From contig JAEWML010000151.1 of NCBI GenBank assembly GCA_023393155.1, forward strand, positions 1 through 10,803: a stretch of DNA of 10,803 bases, given 5' to 3'. The translations under genes were made by a program, and so were the position numbers. This stretch comes from Bacillota bacterium (lineage in GTDB: Bacteria; Bacillota; Clostridia; Oscillospirales; Oscillospiraceae). Below are positions 1 through 6,366 of the stretch, in pieces. Within the stretch, counting starts at the first letter, position 1; every line of letters starts with the position of its first letter. Under the pieces are notes generated by a model. It did not search any database, was not told the DNA's origin, and was given only the letters and a program-made list of their open reading frames with translations.

Positions 1-433
1 AGCGGTCCCAGTCGCAGGAAACGCCCATCTTCTTCTGCTGCTCCACGATGCGGTCGCCGTACTTCTCTTTCCAGGCCCAGACCCGCTCCAAAAACTTCTC
101 GCGGCCAAGGTCGTACCGGGTCTTGCCCTCCTTTTCCCGCAGCTCCTCTTCCACCTTGATCTGGGTGGCGATGCCCGCGTGGTCCACGCCGGGAATCCAC
201 AGGGCGGAGTATCCCTGCATCCGCTTGAAGCGGGTCAGGATGTCCTGAAGGGTCGCGTCCAGCGCGTGGCCCATGTGGAGCTGGCCCGTCACGTTGGGGG
301 GCGGCATCACAATGGAAAACGGCTCCTTTTCAGGGTCCGGCTCCGCCGTAAAGCAGCGGCCCTCCATCCAGCTCTCGTAGATGCGGGACTCCACCTGCTG
401 CGGCTCATATACCTTCGGCAGTTCTTTTTTCAT
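1..433 (-). CDS. valS: Valyl-tRNA synthetase, N-terminal part (gene runs off the left edge)
   Basis: This class I aminoacyl-tRNA synthetase charges tRNA-Val with valine in the cytoplasm. Only the first 144 codons are inside the window. The start of the catalytic Rossmann fold is clear: the segment [15 protein letters not shown] at about residues 43-57 contains the HIGH-type ATP-binding motif as HMGH, and DHAGIATQ follows at about residue 82. Both are typical of ValS. The ATG is at 431-433, preceded by a GAGGAGA ribosome binding site at 441-447. The gene upstream on the same strand (YcxB-like) ends 87 bases before this start. No terminator lies between them, so valS is probably transcribed from the T-box promoter at 1386-1414. 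A weak -10/-35 pair inside the 434-520 gap cannot be excluded. Family assignment is very secure. The KMSKS motif and the editing domain lie outside the window. Confidence 0.97.
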   Translation of the reverse strand, partial: MKKELPKVYEPQQVESRIYESWMEGRCFTAEPDPEKEPFSIVMPPPNVTGQLHMGHALDATLQDILTRFKRMQGYSALWIPGVDHAGIATQIKVEEELREKEGKTRYDLGREKFLERVWAWKEKYGDRIVEQQKKMGVSCDWDR

Positions 434-520
434 GGCTTGCTCTCCTCATACTCAGATATCAGAATTCTATACAAATACAGGCTACCTCAAACAGCGGGAC
501 GCACGCATACCCCGGGCGCC

Positions 521-1105
521 TTATTCACGCTCCATACTCCGGCGCAGGCGCTCCGTCACGCGGTAAACGCGATAGCGCTTGCTGCGGGCCTTCAGCCACT
601 GGCGAAACGCCTCTTCCGACCCCTCGGCCATGGCGCTTTTGTGCAGCAGAACGGAGGTGTCCTCCGCCGGAATCCAAAAAATCAGGTCGCTCTCCCGGAC
701 TTCGCCCATGCGGATGTTTTTCCACAGGCGAATTTCCTCGCCCTTTCCGTCCAGCATCCGGCAGTCGTCCCCCTCAAATACAAAGCGCATGGGCCGCGCC
801 CGCACCGCATCGGTCAAATCCAGCCACCGGGCCCGCGCCTCCCGGACTCCCATCCGAAACCGCCTGCCCCGCTGCATGGGAAGCCAGAAAAATCCTATGA
901 TGATCAGCGCCAGCAAAACCGTAAACAGCGCCGCCTCCCAGTTTCTCTGCACAAGAGAATATACCGTGAAGCACACTGCCATCACCCCAACCGGAACGCT
1001 GGCCCGCGTCGCGTTGCTCCGCACCCGGACCCAATCCATCAGCGCCGCTTCCTCCGCAGCCTCCAGCACCGCACCCTGGGTTGTGTCGAATAAAAATCTC
1101 TCCAT
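521..1105 (-). CDS. YcxB-like small membrane protein, first gene behind the valine T-box
   Basis: The protein has 194 aa. Two hydrophobic segments sit at about residues 36-52 and 58-75, split by a short QRNWE turn, so it is probably a hairpin in the membrane. Its C-terminal cytoplasmic part (about 105-175) has the pattern of the YcxB-like family: a strand-rich start (RFVFEGDDCRM), then LWKNIRMGEVRESDLIFW, then IPAEDTSVLLHKSAM and a basic tail. The family's function is unknown. The start at 1103-1105 was chosen because GGAGGGG (1109-1115) lies just before it. A longer frame would begin inside the T-box antiterminator and is rejected. The gene sits between the T-box terminator and valS, so expression should rise when uncharged tRNA accumulates. 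Family membership is inferred from the two-helix plus C-terminal domain layout and is moderately sure. Confidence 0.8.
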   Translation of the reverse strand: MERFLFDTTQGAVLEAAEEAALMDWVRVRSNATRASVPVGVMAVCFTVYSLVQRNWEAALFTVLLALIIIGFFWLPMQRGRRFRMGVREARARWLDLTDAVRARPMRFVFEGDDCRMLDGKGEEIRLWKNIRMGEVRESDLIFWIPAEDTSVLLHKSAMAEGSEEAFRQWLKARSKRYRVYRVTERLRRSMERE

Positions 1106-1116
1106 ATGCCCCTCCA

Positions 1117-1151
1117 AATAAAAATCGCCCCGAGCCTGTCGGCTCAGGGCG
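1117..1151 (-). terminator. T-box terminator hairpin
   Basis: On the minus strand, an 11-bp stem (1141-1151 with 1126-1136, one G-U pair) closes a GACA loop. It is followed by ATTTTTATT. This is the 'off' state of the T-box, and its 5' arm is shared with the antiterminator. The ribosome binding site of the YcxB-like gene begins within a few bases of the U-rich tract. Confidence 0.93.
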
Positions 1152-1379
1152 AACAAAAGTCCGCGGTACCACCTGAATTCGGGAATTTCCCGCACTCTCC
1201 CGGCGCTTTGCGCCCGCCCCTGTAACGGGAGGTCCCGTTGGCCCTACTTTCCTGTTCAGGCCAATGCTCCGAAACGACTTCTCCGCCAACTTCACGGGGA
1301 CTTGCACCGTCCGTCCCCTCTCTTTGCATCCGTCCGCGGGTACTGCTTTTCATCATCGCAGCTTTCCTATTTATAAATC
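1117..1379 (-). promoter_or_regulatory. T-box riboswitch, probably valine-specific
   Basis: The leader binds uncharged tRNA and then prevents termination. The conserved T-box, AGGTGGTACCGCGG, is on the minus strand at 1161-1174. The antiterminator can be drawn: AGG (1172-1174) and GCG (1162-1164) pair with CGCCCT (1146-1151), leaving the TGGTACC bulge (1165-1171) to bind the tRNA 3' end. TGGT fits an A discriminator base, as in tRNA-Val. The same CGCCCT is the 5' arm of the terminator, so the two folds exclude each other. Stem I begins near 1366, with a GATGA turn and an AGTA element. On its 3' side GAA is followed by GTC GTT (1273-1278), both valine codons, in the specifier position. Further hairpins (AACGGG/CCCGTT and GGCGC/GCGCC) lie between. 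The valine call rests on the codons plus the downstream valS. Confidence 0.95.
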
Positions 1380-1385
1380 CAGCTT

Positions 1386-1414
1386 AGTATAACCGCGCGG
1401 CCTCATTTTGTCAA
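1386..1414 (-). promoter_or_regulatory. Consensus sigma-A promoter of the T-box/ycxB-like/valS unit
   Basis: On the minus strand, TTGACA (1409-1414) is separated by exactly 17 bases from TATACT (1386-1391). This gives a start point near 1379, just before the T-box stem I sequences. The match to the housekeeping consensus is close to perfect (11 of 12 positions). Confidence 0.9.
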
Positions 1415-1464
1415 GTTTGACGGGTCAAAAGCCGGCAGATCTTTTGCCCCGTGCGATTCTTGGT

Positions 1465-1492
1465 TTGCATTGGAAAAAATTTGTGATACAAT
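1465..1492 (+). promoter_or_regulatory. Probable promoter of the CheW-CZB gene
   Basis: TTGCAT (1465-1470) lies 16 bases before TACAAT (1487-1492). A TG at 1484-1485 makes an extended -10 element. It faces away from the T-box promoter about 50 bases to the left. It would give a leader of about 105 bases. The -35 match is only moderate. Confidence 0.65.
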
Positions 1493-1511
1493 ATCCACGA
1501 GTAAATAGTTG

Positions 1512-1564
1512 GCGCCCCCTGCGCCTGTTTTGGGGCGCGCTTTCCACCGTGATTTTTTAAAGAG
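1512..1564 (+). other. Leader hairpins ahead of the CheW-CZB gene
   Basis: GCGCCCC (1512-1518) can pair with GGGGCGC (1532-1538), and CCGTG (1547-1551) with CACGG (1565-1569). AAAGAG (1559-1564) is also complementary to CTCTTT (1597-1602), which lies between the ribosome binding site and the ATG. No clear U-tract follows, so this is not a convincing terminator. It may be leader structure affecting translation, or chance. Confidence 0.3.
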
Positions 1565-1605
1565 CACGGCCCTTCATTATATTAATAAGAAAGGAACTCT
1601 TTGCC

Positions 1606-2463
1606 ATGAGCATTTATCAAACGGAAGACAGCGTGCAAAGCCCCTCCATCCTGTTCCGTCTGAACGGAGGACTGTACTGCGCGGACAGCCGCTATGTCTC
1701 CACCATCATGGAGCTTCCGAAATACACCCCCGTGCCGGACGCGCCGCCCTATATCTCCGGGATTTTTCCCCTCCGGGGCAGCAGCATTACCCTGTTCAAC
1801 CTGCGGGCGGCTTTGAAGCTGCAATCCCTTCAGGAGGAATTTGCGGCCTTCACCGCCATGCTGGACGCGCGCAAGCAGGATCACATTAACTGGGTTTCCG
1901 CACTGGAGCGCTCCATTGAAACCGGCGAACCCTTTTCTATGGCCACGGACCCACACAAGTGCAAGCTTGGCAAATGGTACGACAGCTTTAAAACCGACAG
2001 CATGGAGCTCTCCTCCCACCTCTCCCGGATGGAGGAGCCTCACCGTCGGCTCCACGAAACGGCCCAGCGGGTGGAGCAGTGCGACGCGGCCGGGAGCCGC
2101 GAAGCCGTGGACAACTGCAAGCAGGCCACTCTGGCCGAGGTCCGGGGCAATTATATGCCAAAGGTTCTCTCCGTGCTGGAGGAAGCCAAGGAGATTTTCC
2201 GCATCCGGGAATTTCACGAGATGGTGCTGGTCCTCAGCGGCGACACCAGTCTTGGCCTGATGGTGGACGAGGTGTTGTCGGTGGAAACGGTGGAGGAGGA
2301 GACTGTGGGCGTGCAGAGTCAGCTTATGACCCGCTCCCCCTACATCCGGCGCGTGGTCCGCGCCCCCGGGCAGGACGAGCTGATACTGGAGCTCAGCATT
2401 CCCGATATTTTGCAGGTGGGCGACGAGGTGGCCGCGCTGCGCGCCGCCGGGTCCGCGGGATAA
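1606..2463 (+). CDS. CheW-type chemotaxis coupling protein with an inserted CZB zinc-binding domain
   Basis: CheW proteins bridge chemoreceptors and the kinase CheA in the cytoplasm. This 285-aa protein is almost twice the usual CheW length. Residues 13-72 match the first CheW half: ILFRLNGGLYCADSRYV, then PDAPPYISGIFPLRGSSITLFNL. Residues 205-275 match the second half: VLSGDTSLGLMVDEVLSV and ELILELSIPDIL. Between them, at about 80-200, sits a CZB (chemoreceptor zinc-binding) domain with its four expected ligands: His93 (DHINW), Cys119 (CKLGKWY), His146 and His150 (PHRRLH). CZB domains are known at the end of soluble receptors such as TlpD and in the diguanylate cyclase DgcZ, where they sense zinc or oxidants. 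Here the role is inferred to be zinc- or redox-tuned coupling. The ATG has AAGGAA at 1591-1596. No other chemotaxis gene is in the window. Confidence 0.92.
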   Translation: MSIYQTEDSVQSPSILFRLNGGLYCADSRYVSTIMELPKYTPVPDAPPYISGIFPLRGSSITLFNLRAALKLQSLQEEFAAFTAMLDARKQDHINWVSALERSIETGEPFSMATDPHKCKLGKWYDSFKTDSMELSSHLSRMEEPHRRLHETAQRVEQCDAAGSREAVDNCKQATLAEVRGNYMPKVLSVLEEAKEIFRIREFHEMVLVLSGDTSLGLMVDEVLSVETVEEETVGVQSQLMTRSPYIRRVVRAPGQDELILELSIPDILQVGDEVAALRAAGSAG

Positions 2464-2589
2464 GTGCGCCTTGAAAGCGCCGCCGGTTTTAGCGCTCCTT
2501 TAATAAGAGTATATACGAAAATCCGCATGGTTTAGCATTGCAGCCAAACCATGACCGATAAACCGGCAACGGTTGAATTTATTTACATC

Positions 2590-2632
2590 TAAAAATACCG
2601 CCCTGCTGAACTTGAAATTAGCAGGGCGGTAT
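2590..2632 (-). terminator. Orphan hairpin shaped as a leftward terminator
   Basis: A perfect 13-bp stem (2595-2607 with 2620-2632) closes a 12-base loop. Read on the minus strand it is followed by a run of five U residues (2591-2595, partly in the stem). Read on the plus strand no U-tract follows. No leftward gene lies to its right before the minus-strand genes beyond 7885. It may therefore end an unannotated leftward RNA, or be part of a mobile or repeated element. Confidence 0.6.
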
Positions 2633-2763
2633 CGCTTATACGAATGATCTTGGAACCCTTGAAAAGCAGCTAATGGGAGTAACAAACGGCAAATTTCTCA
2701 TCTCTTTAGAAAAACCTGTACAAGCGCTGTTGGGCGGCCTCATGTCCCTTGTAAAATAGATCC

Positions 2764-2797
2764 ATCGGCTGCGCTTCTGCTGCCGATTGCTTTATTT
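2764..2797 (+). terminator. Possible rightward terminator
   Basis: ATCGGC plus GC (2764-2772) pairs with GC plus GCCGAT (2779-2787), with one T-T mismatch and a six-base loop. TTTATTT follows at 2791-2797. The U-tract is interrupted and begins three bases after the stem, so efficiency is doubtful. Confidence 0.4.
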
Positions 2798-2845
2798 CGT
2801 TTCTGTTCAACCGCCTATTTATTCTCCAACCATAAACGGGATTTT

Positions 2846-2883
2846 CGGCGGGGCTTTTTTTCAGGTTCCTTTCAGCCCCGCCG
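2846..2883. repeat. Strong GC-rich inverted repeat
   Basis: CGGCGGGGCT (2846-2855) is perfectly complementary to AGCCCCGCCG (2874-2883), with an 18-base loop that begins with a T run. No U-tract follows on either strand. It lies about 60 bases before the promoter of the parvulin gene. Confidence 0.6.
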
Positions 2884-2945
2884 ACTATGCTGGAGAAATC
2901 CGACAGACGGCAAATTTCCCGGCGTCCGCGTCCGTGAAATTATAC

Positions 2946-2974
2946 TTGCAGTTTCACAGTTTATCCTATATAAT
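2946..2974 (+). promoter_or_regulatory. Promoter of the parvulin-type foldase gene
   Basis: TTGCAG (2946-2951) is followed after exactly 17 bases by a perfect TATAAT (2969-2974). This predicts a leader of about 60 bases before the ATG at 3041. Confidence 0.88.
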
Positions 2975-3040
2975 ATGTCGGTGTGTATTCGCGGGATTCT
3001 CCGCATCTTCACTTAAGATTTTGAGAGGACTGAAACGAAA

Positions 3041-4615
3041 ATGAGCGCAAACGATAAGCATTCCAGAACCGCGCGGGAGGCGCAGCAGCAGAAGGAGGCC
3101 CGGCGCAGCAATATTATGTACGCCGTCATTGCCATCCTGTTCGCCCTTCTGGTGGTGGCCGTACTGGTATGGAAATCCAACATCATCCAGAAAAACGCCA
3201 CCGCCGCCACGCTGTATACCCAGCTTACCTCGGCGGAGGACCCTGCCGCCAGCGGCTCTTCCTCCGCGGAAAAGACCGTGCTGGCAGACGTGAAGGTACC
3301 CCAGCTAAACTACTATTTCGTAAATATCTATCAAAACTTTGTCCAGCAGAACAGCGCGTATATTTCCTATATGGGACTGGACACCAGCAAGGACCTGCGC
3401 TCTCAGCCCTATCCCGGCGACGAGACGCAGACCTGGTTTGACTATTTCGTCGGTCAGGCCATTGACCAGATGTCCGCCATTTACGCACTGAACGATGCGG
3501 CGGAGGAAGAGGGCTATGTCTGGAACGACGCCATGCAGGCCCAGTTCGACGCAAACGAAGAATCTCTTACCTCCACTGCCACCGCCTCCAATCTGAGCGT
3601 CGTCAAATATCTCCGGCAGATTTACGGCTCGACCATGAGCCGCAGTGTCTATGAAGCCGAAATGAAGCGTGTGATTCTGGCCAGCGACTTTTCCCAGAGC
3701 CATAACGACAGCCTGACCTATACGGACGAGGAGCTGGAGGCCGAATACGCCGCCAGCCGGAATACCTATGACGTGGTGGACTACCAGAGCGTCCGCATCA
3801 GCGGCGCCGCCGAGGCCACCACAGACGCCGACGGTAACAGCGTGGACCCCACCGAGGAGGAGAGCGCCGCCGCGCTGAAAGCGGCCAAGCAGTCCGCCGA
3901 CGAGCTGTACGCCGGCTTCAAGTCCGGAAAGGGCCTGTCCGATCTGGCGAAGGACAACGACAAGATGTCCTATACCAACGGCGAAGCCGGTTCCTATTCC
4001 TCCGGCGTGCTGATGGATTGGCTGTTTGATAGCGGTCGCCAGGCCGGGGACTCCGCCGTTCTGGCCGACGAGGACAACGCCGCCTATTACGTGGTGTCCT
4101 TCGGCAAGCGCTATCGGCAGGACTATAAGACCGTAAACGTGCGCCATATCCTCCTCCAGCCCGAAGCCGGTAAGATTGCTCAGGGCGAGGACGGCTATGA
4201 CGAAGAGCAGGCCAAGCTGAAGGAAGAGGCCAAGGCAAAAGCTGAGGACCTTCTGGCACAGTGGAAAGCGGGCGCGGCCACCGAGGATTCCTTTGCCCAG
4301 CTTGCCAAGGAAAACTCCGTGGACGGCGGCTCTCAGGCCAACGGCGGTTTGTACGAGCAGGTTTATCAGGGCCAGATGGTGCCCACCTTCAACGACTGGT
4401 GCTTTGATTCCAGCCGTAAGGCCGGAGACACCGGGGTGGTGGAAACCGATTACGGCTATCACATCATGTACTTTGTGAGCGAGAACCTCCCCTACTGGCA
4501 GGTACAGGCGGACAGCACCCTGCGGAATCAGGATTTTGGCACATGGTACGACGGTGTCATCGCCGGGTACTCCGGCGAGGCCGCCGGCGGCGTCAAATAC
4601 GTGTCCGCGAGCTGA
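3041..4615 (+). CDS. Membrane-anchored PrsA/SurA-like parvulin peptidyl-prolyl isomerase
   Basis: This enzyme isomerises prolyl bonds and helps exported proteins fold outside the membrane. The 524-aa protein has a basic N-terminus, one membrane helix at about 26-44 and an extracellular remainder. Residues 85-245 form a helical SurA-like N-region. A canonical parvulin domain lies at about 364-480: VNVRHILL, then FAQLAKENSVDGGSQANGGL, then MVPTFNDWCF and VVETDYGYHIMYFV. A second, diverged parvulin-like unit precedes it (about 247-357): VDYQSVRIS, then LSDLAKDNDK, a GEAGSYSSG stretch and an AAYYVVSFGK strand. The first unit lacks the HILL histidine and is probably non-catalytic. There is no lipobox cysteine, so unlike PrsA of bacilli it is not a lipoprotein. 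The start is supported by AGAGGA at 3024-3029. The gene is monocistronic between a clear promoter and terminator. Confidence 0.9.
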   Translation: MSANDKHSRTAREAQQQKEARRSNIMYAVIAILFALLVVAVLVWKSNIIQKNATAATLYTQLTSAEDPAASGSSSAEKTVLADVKVPQLNYYFVNIYQNFVQQNSAYISYMGLDTSKDLRSQPYPGDETQTWFDYFVGQAIDQMSAIYALNDAAEEEGYVWNDAMQAQFDANEESLTSTATASNLSVVKYLRQIYGSTMSRSVYEAEMKRVILASDFSQSHNDSLTYTDEELEAEYAASRNTYDVVDYQSVRISGAAEATTDADGNSVDPTEEESAAALKAAKQSADELYAGFKSGKGLSDLAKDNDKMSYTNGEAGSYSSGVLMDWLFDSGRQAGDSAVLADEDNAAYYVVSFGKRYRQDYKTVNVRHILLQPEAGKIAQGEDGYDEEQAKLKEEAKAKAEDLLAQWKAGAATEDSFAQLAKENSVDGGSQANGGLYEQVYQGQMVPTFNDWCFDSSRKAGDTGVVETDYGYHIMYFVSENLPYWQVQADSTLRNQDFGTWYDGVIAGYSGEAAGGVKYVSAS

Positions 4616-4627
4616 ATTGCATCGTGA

Positions 4628-4660
4628 AACACGGGCCGGCTTTCGCCGGCCCGTGTTTTT
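4628..4660 (+). terminator. Terminator of the parvulin gene
   Basis: A perfect 13-bp stem (4628-4640 with 4645-4657) closes a TTTC loop and runs into TTTTT. It begins 12 bases after the stop codon. Confidence 0.95.
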
Positions 4661-4698
4661 CTAAAAAAGAACGCTTAGACAGATAAGAGGAAAACGCT

Positions 4699-5436
4699 AT
4701 GGAACATCAATTTCTGCGCAACGAAATGCTCTGGGGCCGGGACGGGCAGGCGCGTCTTGCCCGCGCCCACGTGCTTTTGCTGGGCCTTGGAGGGGTGGGT
4801 AGCTATGCCGCGGAGTGTCTGGCCCGCTCCGGCGTGGGCGAGCTGACGCTGGTAGACGGCGACGCAGTCTCCCTCACCAACCTGAACCGCCAGTTAGAGG
4901 CCCTCCATTCCACCGTGGGCCGCCCCAAGGCGGAGGCCATGGCCGAACGCCTGCTGGATATCAACCCCGGGCTGAAGCTTCACCCCGTCCACGCTTTGTA
5001 CAATGCCGAAAACCGGGACCGGTTTTTCCCCGAGGGCTGCCGGTACGATTACATCGCGGACGCCATCGACCTTGTGTCCTGCAAGCTGGATCTGGCGGAA
5101 ACCGCCCTGCGTCTGCACATTCCTCTCATCGCGGCTCTGGGCACCGGAAACAAGCTGGACCCTTCCCTGCTGCGAATTGAGGACATTTCCAAAACCTTTG
5201 GCTGTCCTCTGGCCCGCGTGATGCGCCGGGAGCTGAAAAACCGGGGCATCCGTCATCTGCCGGTGGTGTTCAGCCCCGAGGAGCCTGTTTCCTCCGTCCG
5301 GCAGTTGGAAGCGCCCCCGCCGGGACGGCGCAGCGTTCCCGCCAGCAACCCGTGGGTCCCGGCCACCGCAGGACTGCTGCTGGGCAGCGCGGTGGTGCGC
5401 AGCCTTCTGAAGGAAACGGAGGGGGTGGTATGCTGA
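4699..5436 (+). CDS. tcdA: tRNA threonylcarbamoyladenosine dehydratase (TcdA/CsdL), ThiF/E1-like
   Basis: TcdA uses ATP to turn the t6A base at position 37 of ANN-decoding tRNAs into its cyclic form, ct6A. It belongs to the ubiquitin-activating E1/ThiF/MoeB superfamily. The 245-aa length is normal for the family. Visible are the nucleotide-binding LLLGLGGVGSYAAE at about residues 26-39, VDGD at 52-55, the NLNRQ signature at 61-65 with Arg64, Lys77 in GRPKAEAM, and the ADAIDLVSCK segment at 120-129 with Asp121 and Asp124. The C-terminal part has GCPLARVMRRELKNRGI and the NPWVPATAGLLLGS end typical of TcdA rather than MoeB. AAGAGGAA at 4685-4692 supports the start. The stop overlaps the start of the DUF554 gene by seven bases, so the two genes form one translationally coupled unit. 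Confidence 0.92.
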   Translation: MEHQFLRNEMLWGRDGQARLARAHVLLLGLGGVGSYAAECLARSGVGELTLVDGDAVSLTNLNRQLEALHSTVGRPKAEAMAERLLDINPGLKLHPVHALYNAENRDRFFPEGCRYDYIADAIDLVSCKLDLAETALRLHIPLIAALGTGNKLDPSLLRIEDISKTFGCPLARVMRRELKNRGIRHLPVVFSPEEPVSSVRQLEAPPPGRRSVPASNPWVPATAGLLLGSAVVRSLLKETEGVVC

Positions 5437-6173
5437 TCGGAACGATGGTCAACGCGCTGGCCATTCTGGCCGGTTCCGTGGCCGGGCTGAGCCTGGCACG
5501 GATTGCCAAGCACCTGCCCATGGCCGAGGGCGGCGCACTGGGACAGCGGCTTCAGGATACGGTTATGAAAAGCGTGGCCCTGTGCGTGCTCTATATCGGG
5601 GTGAGCGGGTCCCTGAAGGGGCAGAACATGCTGATTTCCATTCTCTCCATGGTCCTTGGCGCGCTGCTTGGGGAGCTGCTGGATTTGGACCGGCGGATGC
5701 GGTCTCTTGGCGACTGGGTGCAGAAAAAGACGGAGCGTCTGCTTCCGGGCGGAACTTTCTCTGTGTCGGAGGGCTTCGTCACCGCAAGCCTTTTGTTCTG
5801 CGTGGGGGCCATGTCGATTGTGGGCGCGCTGCAAGACGGGCTGACGGGCGACCATTCCACCTTGTTTGCAAAAGCGCTGCTGGACGGCATCAGCGCCGTC
5901 ATTTTTGCCTCCTCTCTGGGCGTGGGCGTGGCGTTTTCCGCCATAACCGTCTTTCTCTTCCAAGGCAGCATCGCCGCGCTGGCGGCCCTGATTTCCCCTC
6001 TGCTTGGAGACGCGGTCATCGCGGAGATGACCTGCGCGGGGTCGTTGCTGATTATCGCCCTGTCGCTGAATATGCTGGGCATCACCAAAATCAAGGTCAT
6101 GAATATGACCCCCGCCTGCCTGCTGCCGATTTTGCTCTGCCGGCTGAGTGAAACCATTTCTTCCCTGTTCTGA
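5430..6173 (+). CDS. DUF554 family integral membrane protein (YdfK/YqgA type)
   Basis: This is a 247-aa polytopic membrane protein with about six or seven hydrophobic segments (roughly 2-22, 47-60, 67-85, 115-133, 150-175, 178-195 and 203-219). The family hallmark is visible at about 124-141: CVGAMSIVGALQDGLTGD, with the preceding LGALLGELLDLD and the later LLIIALSLNMLGITKIKV. The biochemical function of DUF554 proteins is unknown; transport has been suggested only by topology. The ATG at 5430-5432 overlaps the tcdA stop (ATGCTGA), and GGAGGGGG (5418-5425) inside tcdA is its ribosome binding site. An upstream ATG in the same frame at 5352 would start inside tcdA with a non-membrane extension and is rejected. 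A strong terminator follows. Confidence 0.9.
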   Translation: MLIGTMVNALAILAGSVAGLSLARIAKHLPMAEGGALGQRLQDTVMKSVALCVLYIGVSGSLKGQNMLISILSMVLGALLGELLDLDRRMRSLGDWVQKKTERLLPGGTFSVSEGFVTASLLFCVGAMSIVGALQDGLTGDHSTLFAKALLDGISAVIFASSLGVGVAFSAITVFLFQGSIAALAALISPLLGDAVIAEMTCAGSLLIIALSLNMLGITKIKVMNMTPACLLPILLCRLSETISSLF

Positions 6174-6201
6174 TGCGTCCAAACCTTTAACACGCGGCTT
6201 T

Positions 6202-6234
6202 GCCGTCGGGAGAAGCTCTCCCGACGGCGTTTTT
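6202..6234 (+). terminator. Terminator of the tcdA/DUF554 unit
   Basis: A perfect 12-bp stem (6202-6213 with 6217-6228) with a 3-base AGC loop is followed by GTTTTT. Confidence 0.95.
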
Positions 6235-6305
6235 GCGAAGTTTTTTGGCGTCGCGCCTTCGTCCCACTCCATCGGTCCGGAACGGACGCTGCCTTTTAAT
6301 GTGTT

Positions 6306-6314
6306 TGCTATAAT
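6306..6314 (+). promoter_or_regulatory. Extended -10 element before spoVAD
   Basis: TGC followed by TATAAT (6309-6314) forms an extended -10. No matching -35 is seen 16-18 bases upstream. spoVA genes of bacilli are read by the forespore factor sigma-G, but I do not see a good sigma-G -35/-10 pair here, so the assignment to a sigma factor is open. Confidence 0.4.
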
Positions 6315-6366
6315 TTTTCTCCAAGTGGGGCAACCTATGGAAAATCATCACAAGGCGGTGTTTTTT

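Larger units (their letters stand above)
2686..2918 (+). repeat. Two copies of a 12-base word
   Basis: ACGGCAAATTTC occurs at 2686-2697 and again at 2907-2918, both in the same orientation and 221 bases apart. The match extends little beyond 12 bases. It may mark an internally duplicated element or be coincidence. Confidence 0.5.
2464..2945. other. Gene-free, AT-richer stretch with stacked inverted repeats
   Basis: No frame here has both a plausible ribosome binding site and a recognisable protein. GC content in 2521-2640 counts to about 40-47 percent, below the flanking genes. Hairpins follow one another: AGCGC/GCGCT (2476-2496, a weak terminator for the CheW-CZB gene), CATGGTTT/AAACCATG (2526-2553), AACCG-GCAA-CGGTT with a GNRA loop (2561-2574), a 13-bp perfect stem (2595-2632), an ATCGGC/GCCGAT stem (2764-2787) and a 10-bp GC-rich stem (2846-2883). 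A 12-base word occurs twice. It could be an untranslated RNA, a degenerate miniature mobile element or remnants of lost genes. The sequence alone does not decide. Confidence 0.6.

Noticed and set aside
179..1093. Rightward open frame of 304 codons
   Set aside because: Antisense to valS and the YcxB-like gene; no plausible start signal and a His/Pro/Arg-rich, shadow-like composition.
2500..2685. Leftward frame of 61 codons
   Set aside because: It spans the 13-bp terminator-like hairpin and two other stems, and has no ribosome binding site or recognisable motif.
2521..2700. Riboswitch of a known class (SAM-I or c-di-GMP) in the repeat-rich gap
   Set aside because: ACCGGCAACGG superficially recalls part of a SAM-I core, but the other conserved SAM-I and GEMM elements are missing and no matching gene follows within reach.
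2787..3044. Rightward frame of 85 codons ahead of the parvulin gene
   Set aside because: It covers a hairpin and the parvulin promoter and has no ribosome binding site; the parvulin start has one.
3305..4462. Long leftward open frame of 385 codons
   Set aside because: It lies wholly antisense to the parvulin gene, which has clear domains, promoter and terminator. The frame is a by-product of GC-biased codons.
5253..6272. Leftward open frame of 339 codons
   Set aside because: Antisense to tcdA and DUF554, crosses their terminator, and its translation is low-complexity and matches no family pattern.
6148..6366. N-terminal extension of SpoVAD
   Set aside because: The frame stays open upstream, but it would cross the terminator at 6202-6234 and exceed the normal family length of 338 aa.
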